DNA from: Paenibacillus sp. BIC5C1
GTDB taxonomy: Bacteria; Bacillota; Bacilli; Paenibacillales; Paenibacillaceae
Reading direction: 5' to 3'
Assembly (NCBI RefSeq): GCF_032399705.1
Contig: NZ_CP135922.1
Span: forward strand, 5,890,001-5,954,000
Length of the DNA: 64,000 bases
Part shown: piece after piece, positions 43,082 through 52,945 of the stretch
How the letters are laid out: each line of letters starts with the position of its first letter
Numbering within the stretch: the stretch's first letter is position 1
The notes under the pieces: model-generated
Seen by the model: only the letters and a program-made list of their open reading frames with translations
What the model was told of the DNA's origin: nothing
The model's database searches: none
Program-made: the position numbers and the translations under genes

Positions 43082-44335
43082 ATGGCCGCTTCACAACGAA
43101 TCACCCATGTCCTGATTCCACTAGCTCTCCTGATCCTGTGTGTGTTGATGGTGCTGTTTCCTGCAGAAACCTGGCATGCAGGTGTACGCGGACTATCCAT
43201 TTGGTGGGACGTGCTGTTTCCCTCCCTTTTTCCCTTTCTGGTGCTTTCCGAGCTGCTTCTCGGCTTTGGCATTGTTCATTTTTTGGGTACACTCTTAAAT
43301 CCATTGATGCGTCCGCTATTTCGCGTTCCCGGAAGTGGTGGCTTTGTGTTTGCCGTCAGCTGCGCTTCCGGTTATCCCACTGGAGCCAAATTGACCGCAC
43401 AATTATGGGAACAAAAATTGGTTACTCGGGAAGAAGGTGAACGCCTCGTTGCTTTCACCACATCATCCGATCCCATCTTCATGATTGGAGCCGTATCGGT
43501 CGGTTTTTTTCATAATGTAGCTATTGCTCCCATACTGGTCATATCACATTATGGTGCTGCATTTCTTGTAGGCCTGCTTATGCGGTTCCATGGCAACGTC
43601 CCCGTAAAGGATAAACAGTTGATCAACGACTCTCCCTCCGCCTCTGAAGAGGTGCACAGAAACAGACTTCTCCGAGCCATTAATGCCATGCACGAGGCAA
43701 GAAAGGCGGATGGACGGGCATTTGGTGAATTGCTGCGCCAGGCAGTTTCCTCATCCCTTCGCCTTATTATTATCGTAGGTGGGTTAGTTGTATTCTTCTC
43801 CGTTATGATGGAATTACTCGTTCAAACTGGATGGCTAGGCGGGTTATACGCTATTACGGAACAACTGCTTCTATATACAGGATTCCCCCCTGCCTTATCT
43901 CACAGTCTCGTAGGGGGTTTATTCGAAGTCACTTTGGGGGCCAAAGAAGCAGGAGCGGCAGGCATTTCCATTCCGCTCGTGTACAAAGCTGCTGCTGTTG
44001 CATTTGTCCTCTCCTGGGGAGGATTATCCGTCCATGCCCAGATCATGAGTGTCCTGAGCAACACACCCATGAGATATGGCCCCTTTCTGTTTGCGAGAGC
44101 AATCCACGCTCTCATCGCACCCATACTTGTACTTTTGTTGTGGTTGCCAATGATGGGTGGTTCAGAATGGCCTGTTTTGTTCCAAACCGGTGCCAAACCA
44201 GAATTATTTTTGTATACACCAGATTGGGGACAGATCCTGTTTTCGGGAATTGGTGTACTTGGAGGCGTATTACTTTTACTGCTGATACTTTCTCTGATGA
44301 GTGCCTTCTTCTTACCTCGACGTATGAAGAAATAA
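43082..44335 (+). CDS. ylbJ: Sporulation integral membrane protein YlbJ
   Basis: A 417-residue protein with about eight helices. The DVLFPSLFPFLVLSELLLGFG start and CASGYPTGAKL and FTTSSDPIFMIGAVSVG motifs are characteristic of YlbJ, which has nucleoside-transporter-like gate repeats. In B. subtilis ylbJ is under sigma-E and needed for heat-resistant spores. AAAGGAG lies before the ATG. From 42861 to 43081 no further gene is seen; a cre-like 13/14 match at 42963-42976 may be chance. Confidence 0.92.
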   Translation: MAASQRITHVLIPLALLILCVLMVLFPAETWHAGVRGLSIWWDVLFPSLFPFLVLSELLLGFGIVHFLGTLLNPLMRPLFRVPGSGGFVFAVSCASGYPTGAKLTAQLWEQKLVTREEGERLVAFTTSSDPIFMIGAVSVGFFHNVAIAPILVISHYGAAFLVGLLMRFHGNVPVKDKQLINDSPSASEEVHRNRLLRAINAMHEARKADGRAFGELLRQAVSSSLRLIIIVGGLVVFFSVMMELLVQTGWLGGLYAITEQLLLYTGFPPALSHSLVGGLFEVTLGAKEAGAAGISIPLVYKAAAVAFVLSWGGLSVHAQIMSVLSNTPMRYGPFLFARAIHALIAPILVLLLWLPMMGGSEWPVLFQTGAKPELFLYTPDWGQILFSGIGVLGGVLLLLLILSLMSAFFLPRRMKK

Positions 44336-44439
44336 GCCTTCTTGCGCGTTTATATTCAACTGAATATCAATCCAACGTTGTGTTCTTCCCTGGAATTGAT
44401 TATCATCGGTAGTATAATGACCACAAAGGAGCTTTCATC

Positions 44440-45243
44440 TTGAGATACTATGTTCAAGACCGCGGAGACCAGTTATCGATTGATCTCAGTCAGCAGTTTC
44501 ATGCGCTGGCCAAAGAGGAAGGGTTTAAGCTGGATGCAGAATCGCCGGAGATTGTCATCTCCATCGGAGGCGATGGTACGATGCTGCAAGCATTTCACAA
44601 TTTCATCGACCGCATCCCGGACATTGCTTTTGTTGGGGTTCATACAGGCCATCTCGGCTTTTATGCCGATTGGAAGAAGGAAGAATTACGGGAACTGGTT
44701 CGATTGATGAGCGGCAAAGGCGACCCGGAACGACTCAAACCCCGGATTGTGGAGTATCCGCTGCTGGAGCTGGAGATTCGTAAAAAGTCGGGCAATACCT
44801 CTTATATCGCACTGAACGAATTTACGTTAAAAGGTGTAGACGGAACAGTCGTGGCTCAGGTCGACATTAATGACGTGACGTTTGAGATGTTCCGGGGAGA
44901 CGGTATCTGTGTATCAACACCTTCAGGCAGTACGGCATACAACAAGGCGCTTGGCGGCGCCATGGTGCATCCAACGATCGAGGCTATTCAGATCGCCGAG
45001 ATTGCATCGATTAATAACCGTGTCTATCGGACGCTGGGTTCACCGGTTATTTTGCCCAAGCACCATCACTGTGATATCTTCTCACGCAAGGATCAGCGGT
45101 TGTTGCTTACCATTGACCACGTCAACGTTATGGTGGAAGATCTCATATCCGTACGCTGCCAAGTGGCTCGTCACAAGGTCAGCTTTGCCCGTTTCCGGCC
45201 GTATCCGTTTTGGAACAGGGTTCGCACAGCTTTTTTGGACTAA
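44440..45243 (+). CDS. nadK: NAD kinase
   Basis: A 267-residue NAD kinase. The GGDGTML motif (about residues 46-52) is the ATP/NAD site with the catalytic Asp. The later NEFTLKG and TPSGSTAYNKALGG motifs bind NAD. It makes NADP+. The start is TTG at 44440 with AAAGGAG eight bases upstream. Single gene with a strong bidirectional terminator after it. Confidence 0.95.
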   Translation: MRYYVQDRGDQLSIDLSQQFHALAKEEGFKLDAESPEIVISIGGDGTMLQAFHNFIDRIPDIAFVGVHTGHLGFYADWKKEELRELVRLMSGKGDPERLKPRIVEYPLLELEIRKKSGNTSYIALNEFTLKGVDGTVVAQVDINDVTFEMFRGDGICVSTPSGSTAYNKALGGAMVHPTIEAIQIAEIASINNRVYRTLGSPVILPKHHHCDIFSRKDQRLLLTIDHVNVMVEDLISVRCQVARHKVSFARFRPYPFWNRVRTAFLD

Positions 45244-45253
45244 ATACATGCAC

Positions 45254-45288
45254 AAAAAAAAGCGGTCCTTCTCAGGAACCGCTTTTTG
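45254..45288. terminator. Bidirectional terminator (nadK / yutD)
   Basis: AAAAAGCGGTCCT / AGGAACCGCTTTTT with a short loop, between convergent genes. Confidence 0.9.
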
Positions 45289-45673
45289 CTTTGGCTTGAG
45301 GCTGATCTTTGCTCTTCTGAAGCACAAAGTACGCACAGCCAAAATTGCAATATTCATTGATGTAGTCCACCATGCTAGAGATCGTGGAATCCTTCGTTGC
45401 TTTGGGATGGTTGTCCCGGTAAAAACCCTTCAACCGCAACTGGCTGTAACCCCAGTCCCCAATAATGTAATCGTACCGCTCCAGCACTTCGCTGTAACGG
45501 TCACGGAACACTTCAGGATTCCAGCCTTCTTTGTGGTTCTGCACAATTTCATAATTCTTTCCGCCGATTTGTACAATAACCGGTTCTTTAGGTTTGTCCT
45601 GCACAGGCTCCTGAACCGATTCCTGAATCTGTTCTGAACTTTTTTCTTCTTCCAAACCTGTCTCCTCCATCAT
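45272..45673 (-). CDS. yutD: YutD family protein (DUF1027)
   Basis: A 133-residue protein. After a 25-residue Glu/Gln-rich leader comes the DUF1027 core ([53 protein letters not shown]). The last part contains [17 protein letters not shown]. The function is unknown. It overlaps the lipA stop in ATGA, so its translation depends on lipA. The lipA-yutD linkage is as in B. subtilis. The coding end overlaps the terminator with nadK. Confidence 0.9.
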   Translation of the reverse strand: MMEETGLEEEKSSEQIQESVQEPVQDKPKEPVIVQIGGKNYEIVQNHKEGWNPEVFRDRYSEVLERYDYIIGDWGYSQLRLKGFYRDNHPKATKDSTISSMVDYINEYCNFGCAYFVLQKSKDQPQAKAKSGS

Positions 45674-46569
45674 GCGTGAGATGCCGCCTTTTCACTATTT
45701 TTCGCAGCAGATTTCACTTGTTCATGGGCATGGTAGGAGCTGCGGACCATAGGTCCGGATTCCACGTGGCTGAATCCACGCTTCAGTCCTTCCTGCTTCA
45801 ATGATGCGAACTCCTCTGGCGGATAATACTTCTCCACAAACAGATGTTTCTCGGATGGCTGCAAGTATTGACCAATCGTCATAATGTCACAATCCACAGC
45901 GCGCAGATCATCCATCGTTTGCAAAATTTCATGATATTCCTCACCTACACCAAGCATGATACTCGATTTCGTTGGGATATTTGGCTGCATTTCCTTGGCA
46001 CGAGCAAGCAGTTCGAGTGAACGCTTGTATTTCGCCTTGGCACGGACTTTGTCCGATAGCCGCTCTACTGTCTCAATGTTATGATTCAAGATGTCCGGTT
46101 TGGCATCCATTACAATCTGCAAGGAATCCCTGTCACCCAAAAAGTCTGGAATCAGCACTTCTACGCTGCATAAAGGCAAACGACGACGAACGGCCTTCAC
46201 CGTCTCTGCAAAGATTGTCGCTCCTCCATCCTTCAGGTCATCACGCGCCACGCTCGTAATTACGCAGTGCTGCAGATTCATCTGTTCTGCCGCTTCTGCC
46301 ACGCGTTCTGGTTCCTGCAAATCAAGTTCCGTTGGCAAGCCAGTATTCACCGCGCAAAAACGGCATGCCCGTGTGCAAATGTCGCCCAAAATCATAAAAG
46401 TAGCCGTCCGATTGGCCCAACATTCGTAAATATTTGGGCACCGTGCTTCCTCACATACTGTATGCAGCGTTTTGGAACGCATCATCGTTTTCATTTCCTG
46501 ATAGTTATCGCCGGTTGTCAATTTGATCCGAATCCAGTCCGGTTTCGGTTCTTTAACACGTTTAGCCAA
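45670..46569 (-). CDS. lipA: Lipoyl synthase
   Basis: A 299-residue radical-SAM enzyme with two cluster motifs: C39-x4-C44-x5-C50 for the auxiliary cluster that donates sulfur, and C65-x3-C69-x2-C72 for the SAM cluster. It inserts two sulfurs into octanoyl groups on lipoyl domains. The open frame reaches 46746, but the start is probably the TTG at 46569 with GAAGG eight bases before it, which gives a normal length. It is first in a coupled pair with yutD and divergent from the M23 peptidase gene. Confidence 0.95.
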   Translation of the reverse strand: MAKRVKEPKPDWIRIKLTTGDNYQEMKTMMRSKTLHTVCEEARCPNIYECWANRTATFMILGDICTRACRFCAVNTGLPTELDLQEPERVAEAAEQMNLQHCVITSVARDDLKDGGATIFAETVKAVRRRLPLCSVEVLIPDFLGDRDSLQIVMDAKPDILNHNIETVERLSDKVRAKAKYKRSLELLARAKEMQPNIPTKSSIMLGVGEEYHEILQTMDDLRAVDCDIMTIGQYLQPSEKHLFVEKYYPPEEFASLKQEGLKRGFSHVESGPMVRSSYHAHEQVKSAAKNSEKAASHA

Positions 46570-46772
46570 TGCATAAACCTTCTTTCTACTGAAGTTAGGC
46601 TGTTGCTCGGAACATATTATACCATGAAAGCGCTGGAAAAACCCCCATTTGTCACATCTTGTGCATTCATATCTTACATGGATAAAATGAAGACTTTTGA
46701 AGAACGCTAGGTTATAGCTTGGTTCACCGGGTACCATGTGCATCATCTCAATGGAAAGGGGGCTGCTTCCCT

Positions 46773-47843
46773 GTGCAAGATCGCTTTACATCGCGGTTAA
46801 CGTATTCCTTTTGGATCAAAACATTGCTTGCAGGCACACTGCTTCTCCCATTCTTGCCTGTTGATGTTTACGGTGAACCCACCGCCGCTGATTCCAAACC
46901 TCAGGCTGTAGAGCAAAAACCAGCGGACATTTTCGCTGCACGTCGACATCTATATGAAAGCATTGGTCAGATGACCCAAATTCCCTGGTACAGGCTCGCA
47001 GCGATTGATCAATACGAACGAACCATCTCGCGTGCACATCCGAAAGATCGTAAACATCCGGATCGGCTGACCGGTATATTCATGACCTCCCCAGCCTGGA
47101 GAGGCTGGCTCAATCCGGATGAGACGGATCAACATCCGGGTTCCATTGTCTTTTTCAATGGATATGGTCGTGATGGTTCTGGTGATGGTGTTGCAGATGC
47201 CAATAATGACCTGGATATACTTTACAGCATGGCTTCCATTATTCAGAATTATGGGACCAAACCGGAGGACTTCAACATCGCCCTGTGGGAATATTATCAT
47301 AACTCCCGGGCGGTACAGCGCATTCAACAATTCGCGAAATTATATGAGCATTTTGACAGCCTTGATCTCTTTGGCCACGCCTTTCCCGTCCCTCTCGGAA
47401 CCAACTACTCGTACCGCAGTACCTGGGGGACCAAACGCAGCTGGGGCGGGTACCGTATTCATGAAGGCACGGATATTTTTGCACCCCATGGCCTTCCTGT
47501 GCGCAGCACCTGTTACGGTGTCGTGGAAATCAAAGGCTGGAATCCGTTCGGCGGCTGGCGTATCGGTATTCGTGATCTGAACAACCATTACCACTATTAC
47601 GCTCATCTATCCGGTTTCGACAAAAACGCCCATATCGGCGAAGTGGTTACCCCTGGTCAGGTTTTGGGCTGGGTGGGCAGTTCAGGGTATGGAAAACCAG
47701 GTACACAAGGCAAGTTTCCTCCTCACCTGCACTATGGTATCTATCGGGATAGCGGTCTGAATGAATGGTCGTTCGACCCTTACCCAAATCTGAAACATTG
47801 GGAGCAGGAAGAACGTAAACAGAAGAAAGCCAAAAGCAAATGA
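46773..47843 (+). CDS. M23-family metallopeptidase (YunA/LytM-like)
   Basis: A 356-residue exported protein. A signal-anchor lies near residues 13-33 ([21 protein letters not shown]). The C-terminal LytM domain has the zinc motifs HEGTD (His and Asp) and HLHYG, with YAHLSG between. Such enzymes cut peptidoglycan bridges. The GTG at 46773 is chosen for the GGGGG site ten bases upstream; the open frame goes on to 46719. The position between lipA-yutD and yunB matches YunA in B. subtilis. Confidence 0.88.
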   Translation: MQDRFTSRLTYSFWIKTLLAGTLLLPFLPVDVYGEPTAADSKPQAVEQKPADIFAARRHLYESIGQMTQIPWYRLAAIDQYERTISRAHPKDRKHPDRLTGIFMTSPAWRGWLNPDETDQHPGSIVFFNGYGRDGSGDGVADANNDLDILYSMASIIQNYGTKPEDFNIALWEYYHNSRAVQRIQQFAKLYEHFDSLDLFGHAFPVPLGTNYSYRSTWGTKRSWGGYRIHEGTDIFAPHGLPVRSTCYGVVEIKGWNPFGGWRIGIRDLNNHYHYYAHLSGFDKNAHIGEVVTPGQVLGWVGSSGYGKPGTQGKFPPHLHYGIYRDSGLNEWSFDPYPNLKHWEQEERKQKKAKSK

Positions 47844-47908
47844 GCAAAATGAGGTTGAAACAATGGATGATAAATATCTATTGAGTTTGAGATGAATATT
47901 AATGCAAA

Positions 47909-47940
47909 GCGGGACCTCACATAGAGGCCCCGTTTTTTTA
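47909..47940 (+). terminator. Terminator of the M23 peptidase gene
   Basis: GCGGGACCTC / GAGGCCCCGT stem with a short loop, followed by seven T residues. Confidence 0.8.
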
Positions 47941-47962
47941 TTCCATATTTGCTTCGACTCAT

Positions 47963-48838
47963 TTAGTGGGTTACATCTACGTCAAGCTGCAATCCCCCAT
48001 TCGGATCAGACAAATCCGGCTCAACCTCCAGTCCATTTCCGTTTAGACCATTTGCCGGAGCCTGCTGCTGGTTGGAAGAGTTTGAATTCGGTGCTCCTCC
48101 ATGACCACTCGAAACACCCGTCTGACCCGATGGCAGTGCAATGGCGGGTGCATTGCTACCGTTGCTTCCCACCGGCTTGCCCTGATTATCATAGTAGTAC
48201 ATCGGCACATCCCCGACCACCAACAGGTAAGATATCGGAATTTCCGTATCAACGGTCTCAGGTTCCATGTCAAAGGGCACCACTACCGCGACTTCGGCAA
48301 TGATGTGAATGTACACTTCAACCAGAATCATGTTTATACCGGCGTTCTGCTGACGGGTGTTCAGATCCACCTTGACGGCTCCCTGTGGCTCAATACGAAC
48401 CGGTATATTTGGACCAAAGGATGCCAGTACCGGGCTGCCCAGCGCCTGCCCAAGCGGAATTTTTTCTTTTAACATATGCACGTTCTGCAGAGTGGATTGC
48501 ACGATGTTCATCGTACTCGCGGTGATCCGCATATGCTCGTCATAGTTCAGCATGAATCCGGACACTTTCCCAGCCGTATCGGTTTTCCAGTCAATCAATC
48601 CTTCGGTGGATTTCCCTTCAGAAACCTGCGCTGTTATCGCCTTGTTGATCGCTTCCGTTGCAATTTGCTTCACTCTGATTTTGGCCAGATGCATGATGGG
48701 TGGTTTCATTTTCTTATCGACATAGGCAAAACCCTGCATCAAACAAAATGCTGTTACCAATAAAATAATCAACCACATTTTGCGCCTGCCACTTGGCGGC
48801 TTGCGGCGTCTTCGGCTTCGCCATCGTCTTCTCATCAT
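47963..48838 (-). CDS. yunB: Sporulation protein YunB
   Basis: A 291-residue protein. An N-terminal Arg/Lys-rich patch precedes one membrane helix (MWLIILLVTAFCLMQGFAYV, residues 21-40). The YunB domain follows, with IATEAINKAI, GLIDWKTD, VHMLKEKIPLGQALGS and NAGINMILVEVYIHI. The C-terminal 65 residues (Gly/Ser/Asn/Pro-rich) are an extension that I would not expect in B. subtilis YunB. In B. subtilis yunB is expressed in the mother cell under sigma-E. Confidence 0.92.
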   Translation of the reverse strand: MMRRRWRSRRRRKPPSGRRKMWLIILLVTAFCLMQGFAYVDKKMKPPIMHLAKIRVKQIATEAINKAITAQVSEGKSTEGLIDWKTDTAGKVSGFMLNYDEHMRITASTMNIVQSTLQNVHMLKEKIPLGQALGSPVLASFGPNIPVRIEPQGAVKVDLNTRQQNAGINMILVEVYIHIIAEVAVVVPFDMEPETVDTEIPISYLLVVGDVPMYYYDNQGKPVGSNGSNAPAIALPSGQTGVSSGHGGAPNSNSSNQQQAPANGLNGNGLEVEPDLSDPNGGLQLDVDVTH

Positions 48839-48952
48839 CGGGCGTCCCTCCCCTGCGGGATGAGCTATAGGCTATATACTATCCTTATGCACTGTTGTCC
48901 CGAAAAAGAAGGACAGCACCTGCTCGTACGTGGATATCATCATTCTGCAACT

Positions 48953-49000
48953 AAAAAAGCCTTCCGCCAGCAGATTTTGATTATCTGCTAGACGAAAGGC
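48953..49000 (-). terminator. Terminator of the pentose-phosphate genes
   Basis: GCCTTTCGTCTAGCAGAT / ATCTGCTGGCGGAAGGC long stem, followed on the minus strand by T6, about 50 nt after the transaldolase stop. Confidence 0.9.
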
Positions 49001-49049
49001 TTATTAATGAAATATGGCTCTGAGGAATCAGATCCCTGTCCACATTTAA

Positions 49050-49694
49050 TTATTTCGGAACGGACTCCCAATCTTTCAGGAAGCGTTCAATGCCGCTGTC
49101 TGTCAGCGGGTGTTTCCACAATGTTGGCAAGAGCGAACCCGGAATGGTCGCGATATGCGCACCGGAAAGGGCTGCATCCTCCACATGTTTGATATTACGG
49201 ATGCTTGCTGCAATAATTTCGGAAGGCAAATCATACGTATCCAGAATGAGACGCAGATCGCGAATCAGCTTCATGCCATCCACCGCAATATCATCCAGAC
49301 GACCAACAAATGGACTGATGTACGTTGCGCCAGCTTTCGCTGCCATCAGGCCCTGTGCTGCAGAGAAGATCAGCGTTACATTTGTTTTAATTCCTTTTTG
49401 CGTCAGTTCATGACAAGCATAGAGTCCATCTTCGGTCATCGGTAGTTTAATCACTACATTCGGTGCCCACTCTGCAATTTCATAAGCTTCCTTCAACATA
49501 TCCTCGGCTTTGAGTCCGATAACTTCAGCACTGACCGGGCCTTTAACAACGCCACAGATCTCCTGAATCACTTCTTTAAATACGCGACCTTCTTTGGCAA
49601 TCAAAGACGGGTTGGTCGTGACTCCATCCACCAGACCAAGACGTTCGATCCGTTTGATTTCTTCAACATTACCTGTATCTAAGAAAAATTTCAT
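49050..49694 (-). CDS. tal: Transaldolase (fructose-6-phosphate aldolase-like)
   Basis: A 214-residue short transaldolase of the MipB/TalC/FSA type. It begins [14 protein letters not shown], the Schiff-base Lys is in [11 protein letters not shown] (about residue 83), and [11 protein letters not shown] follows. The ATG at 49694 has GGAGGG upstream. It moves three-carbon units in the non-oxidative pentose-phosphate pathway. It is last after zwf and gnd on the same strand. Confidence 0.94.
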   Translation of the reverse strand: MKFFLDTGNVEEIKRIERLGLVDGVTTNPSLIAKEGRVFKEVIQEICGVVKGPVSAEVIGLKAEDMLKEAYEIAEWAPNVVIKLPMTEDGLYACHELTQKGIKTNVTLIFSAAQGLMAAKAGATYISPFVGRLDDIAVDGMKLIRDLRLILDTYDLPSEIIAASIRNIKHVEDAALSGAHIATIPGSLLPTLWKHPLTDSGIERFLKDWESVPK

Positions 49695-49781
49695 GATATG
49701 TTCCCTCCACTTGATGAATTTTGTAAACAACTATACTCATCATTACCCGATTATCCGTATATGTTAACAGTTATATATTAA

Positions 49782-50675
49782 TTAATTTTTTTCTACAGCG
49801 TGACCGCCAAATTCATTACGCAAAGCTGCGACAACTTTACCTGTGAACGTGTCTGTTTCCAGGGAGCGGTAACGCATCAACAGGGACAATGCGATAACTG
49901 GCGTAGCTGTTTGCAGGTCAAATGCTGTTTCAACTGTCCAACGTCCTTCACCGGAAGAGTGCATAACGCCTTTGATTTCATCCAAGTTAGCATCTTTGGA
50001 GAATGCACGCTCTGTCAATTCCATCAACCAAGAACGGATAACGGAACCGTTGTTCCATACACGAGCAACTTGCTCGAAGTCGAAATCGAAGCCGCTTTTC
50101 TCCAATACGTCGAAACCTTCACCGATGGAAGCCATCATACCGTACTCGATACCGTTGTGAACCATTTTCAGGAAGTGACCGCTACCTGCTTTACCAGCAT
50201 ACAGGTAACCATTTTCAACGGAAGTATCCTTGAATGCAGGCTCAACGATTGCCCAAGCTTCAGGATCGCCACCGATCATGTAACAAGCGCCATTACGTGC
50301 GCCTTCCATACCGCCGGATGTACCAGCATCCATGTAGTGAATGCCTTTAGGTTTCATTTCTTCATAACGACGGATGGATTCTTTGTAGTGCGAGTTACCC
50401 GCTTCGATGATGATGTCGCCTTTGGACAACAGTGGGCTTACTTCAGCCAGTACAGCGTCAACCACGTTGTGAGGAACCATGATCCATAATACACGTGGGG
50501 ATTCAAGGGAAGCCACCATTTCTGCATAAAAAGATACGCCTGTTGCACCGTATTCTTTCATTTCATTTACAGCTTCAGCGTTAAGGTCAAAAGCAACCAC
50601 TTCATGTTTGTGGTCAATCAGGTTTCTCCCCAGGTTCAATCCCATTTTACCTAATCCAATAAGTCCAAGTTTCAT
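49782..50675 (-). CDS. gnd: 6-phosphogluconate dehydrogenase (short GndA/YqeC type)
   Basis: A 297-residue decarboxylating dehydrogenase. GLIGLGKMGLNLGRNL is the nucleotide-binding motif, and the catalytic Lys is in FLKMVHNGIEYGMM. The short form without the long C-terminal part is typical of the YqeC type, often NAD+-preferring. It converts 6-phosphogluconate to ribulose-5-phosphate. It stands 400 bp after zwf and 87 bp before tal. Repeat copy C lies between zwf and gnd, so a separate promoter may exist. Confidence 0.94.
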   Translation of the reverse strand: MKLGLIGLGKMGLNLGRNLIDHKHEVVAFDLNAEAVNEMKEYGATGVSFYAEMVASLESPRVLWIMVPHNVVDAVLAEVSPLLSKGDIIIEAGNSHYKESIRRYEEMKPKGIHYMDAGTSGGMEGARNGACYMIGGDPEAWAIVEPAFKDTSVENGYLYAGKAGSGHFLKMVHNGIEYGMMASIGEGFDVLEKSGFDFDFEQVARVWNNGSVIRSWLMELTERAFSKDANLDEIKGVMHSSGEGRWTVETAFDLQTATPVIALSLLMRYRSLETDTFTGKVVAALRNEFGGHAVEKN

Positions 50676-50754
50676 TGCTAGTTCCTCCTGTTATGAACAT
50701 TTCTAATTTTTTATACGGTCAATTTCAAAAGAATTACTTAGCAAGTGGCGCAGC

Positions 50755-50895
50755 AGCCGTTCCGATTACGAATCGTTCCTTCGATCGCTGTTGTCTCCAT
50801 ATTTTCTTGATTAATAATGTTAATGGTTAAAGTATGGAGACAAAGGTGAACGCTCTGCTTCTTCAGAATCGATTTCGTCCCCTTCACTACTCGCG
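50755..50895. repeat. Interspersed palindromic element, copy C
   Basis: Third copy, without the insertion seen in copy B. Central stem TTGTCTCCATA (50791-50801) pairs perfectly with TATGGAGACAA (50833-50843). The flanking blocks AGCCGTTCC, ATCGTTCCTTCGATCGCTG, GGTGAACGCT and GCTTCTTCAGAATCG match the others. It fills most of the zwf-gnd gap. No gene is seen in the rest of that gap (50896-51076). Confidence 0.8.
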
Positions 50896-51076
50896 CGTAA
50901 TTGTATGAACTGATTTGAATTGAACCGCTAATCTATATCAAAAATTTTCGCGGCCTTCCGGGTATTACCGGAAGGACTTATGCAAAATTGGAACGGTGTA
51001 ATTCATAAAAAAATGTAAATTATCGAGCAGAACGAATTGTAGTGTTCTCTTCTCTGATGCTACTCTTACACTACTT

Positions 51077-52531
51077 TTACCACCAACGGTAGCCGTTCTC
51101 TGCAATCAGACGATCTGCTGATTCAGGACCTTGCGAACCTGCGCTGTACGTATCGAGTGGCACACTTCCCTCTTGGAATGCTTCCAAGATCGGCTGTACC
51201 CATTGCCAAGCCAGTTCAACTTCGTTCCAGTGAGCAAAGAATGTAGAATCTCCACGCATCGCGTCATAGATCAGGTTTTCATAAGCTTCTGGAATGTTGC
51301 GTTCACCTGAGTTGAAGTTCATGTGCATCGGTTCCACTTCACCTTGGTTGAGTGGATTTTTCGCATTCAATTGAAGCGAGATGCTTTCTTTCGGGCCAAT
51401 TTCAATCGTCAGCAGGTTAGGCTCTGTTGTATTTTCGGATTCATGACCTGTTTTCAGTGGGGCCTTGAATTCAATAACAATTCTGGTTGATTTTTCAGCC
51501 AGGCGTTTACCTGTACGAATGTAAAATGGAACTTCACTCCAGAATGGGTCATCGATCCACAGTCTCGCGGCAACATAAGTCTCATTCTGAGAACCAGTTG
51601 GAATGTCAGGCTCGTCCAGATATCCAACAACAGAAGCACCTTGCAGTTCGCCTGCTCCATATTGGGCCCGAACGACTTCAGAAACGATATTCTCTTTCGT
51701 CAATGGACGAAGAGCTTCAGCGATCTTCTGCTTTTTGAATTGAATTTCTTCCGGTGTGCAGCGTTTTGGCAAATGCAAACCAATCATCATCAGCAACTGG
51801 AGCATATGGTTTTGGAACATGTCACGAAGGGCACCGCTTTGGTCATAATACGCTGCACGTTCTTCAACACCAACCGTTTCACTTGCCGTAATCTGTACGT
51901 TGGCAATGTAACGGTTGGACCACAAAGCCTGAATAACCGGATTCGCGTAAGTGAGAGTTTCAATATTTTGAACCATCGGTTTACCAAGGAAATGGTCAAT
52001 ACGGTAAATTTCTTCTTCCGCAAAGGTGTTGCTGAGTTTCTCATTCAGCTCACGAGCAGATTGAAGATCGTGTCCGAATGGTTTTTCAATGATAAGTTTT
52101 TTCCAGCCTTTGGTGTTACCCAAGCCGCTTTCTTGAATGTTCAGTGCGATTGGCTCAAAGAATTCCGGTGCAACCGACATGTAGAACATGCGATTTTGAG
52201 GAATATTCAGCTCTTGTTCACGTTTCTGAACCAGTTCCAGCAATTTGGTGTAATCTTCAAGCTTCGTATTATTTAAAGAACAATAACGGAAAGCTCCAAT
52301 GAAGTCGCGAACCTGAGCTTCTTCTTCCGGTGTTTGACGGGAGAAGGTATGCAGTGACTTTTCAACATTCGCCTGGAAGTCAGCATCCGACAATTCACGC
52401 CGTCCAAGACCGATAACGGAGAAGGATTTCGGCATTTTTGAATCAATGTACAAATTATATAATGCAGGATAAATCTTACGTTTGGCTAAATCGCCTGTTG
52501 CCCCGAAGAGGACAAATGTCATTGCGTCCAT
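51077..52531 (-). CDS. zwf: Glucose-6-phosphate 1-dehydrogenase
   Basis: A 484-residue enzyme. GATGDLAKRKIYPALY is the NADP motif, IIEKPFGHD the loop before the active site, and RIDHFLGK the catalytic His motif. It makes 6-phosphoglucono-lactone and NADPH and heads the zwf-gnd-tal series. AGGAGG lies nine bases before the ATG. Confidence 0.97.
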   Translation of the reverse strand: MDAMTFVLFGATGDLAKRKIYPALYNLYIDSKMPKSFSVIGLGRRELSDADFQANVEKSLHTFSRQTPEEEAQVRDFIGAFRYCSLNNTKLEDYTKLLELVQKREQELNIPQNRMFYMSVAPEFFEPIALNIQESGLGNTKGWKKLIIEKPFGHDLQSARELNEKLSNTFAEEEIYRIDHFLGKPMVQNIETLTYANPVIQALWSNRYIANVQITASETVGVEERAAYYDQSGALRDMFQNHMLQLLMMIGLHLPKRCTPEEIQFKKQKIAEALRPLTKENIVSEVVRAQYGAGELQGASVVGYLDEPDIPTGSQNETYVAARLWIDDPFWSEVPFYIRTGKRLAEKSTRIVIEFKAPLKTGHESENTTEPNLLTIEIGPKESISLQLNAKNPLNQGEVEPMHMNFNSGERNIPEAYENLIYDAMRGDSTFFAHWNEVELAWQWVQPILEAFQEGSVPLDTYSAGSQGPESADRLIAENGYRWW

Positions 52532-52945
52532 TGGAGTGCCTCCTGTGATCTGTGCAGTATAGTATATGATGATGCAAAATGTTCAAATCCAAGCATGACA
52601 AAAGACGGAATTAGTGGGGGAGTTCCCCGCCTTACCTCCGCTTGTATATCTGACCTGAATTAAACATGGAACATTCCTTCTCTCCACAACCTTAATCAAG
52701 GTTATAAATTGTAACCAATTGAATTGACGTTACCCATCTTACACCTGTCGTCACAATTCGTCAACAATCGTGTCCAACCTGTGAACACCAGTGTTTATAG
52801 GGTTTTTATTTAATGTTAACGCTTTATGTGGTAACATTAAGAACAATTGGTATGTGACATTTTACACATAGGGCTTGTGGACACTCAGGTTACAATTAGT
52901 ATACTAATGCTATAATAAGCATAACTAAATCAAAGGAGTACTATT
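52532..52945. other. Divergent intergenic region between zwf and the HxlR gene
   Basis: No gene is seen in 414 bp. It holds an imperfect palindrome GGTTATAAATTGTAACC (52702-52718) on the zwf side and the HxlR operator-promoter at 52889-52916. The core GGTTACAATT occurs at both places in opposite orientation. Confidence 0.4.
52889..52916 (+). promoter_or_regulatory. Promoter with palindromic operator of the HxlR gene
   Basis: A -10 TATAAT (52911-52916) and a -35-like GTTACA (52889-52894) have a 16-nt spacer. The spacer contains the perfect 14-bp palindrome ATTAGTATACTAAT (52895-52908), well placed for autoregulation by the HxlR protein. Confidence 0.6.

Noticed and set aside
43831..44412. 193-codon open frame overlapping ylbJ
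   Set aside because: It lies out of frame within ylbJ, has no ribosome site and has a low-complexity, Arg/Ser-rich composition.
44882..45637. 251-codon open frame overlapping nadK and yutD
   Set aside because: It crosses two real genes and a terminator on different strands, so it is a shadow.
46625..46638. cre-like site (13 of 14 match) in the lipA / M23 peptidase gap
   Set aside because: Position relative to a promoter could not be established; too short a motif to support alone.
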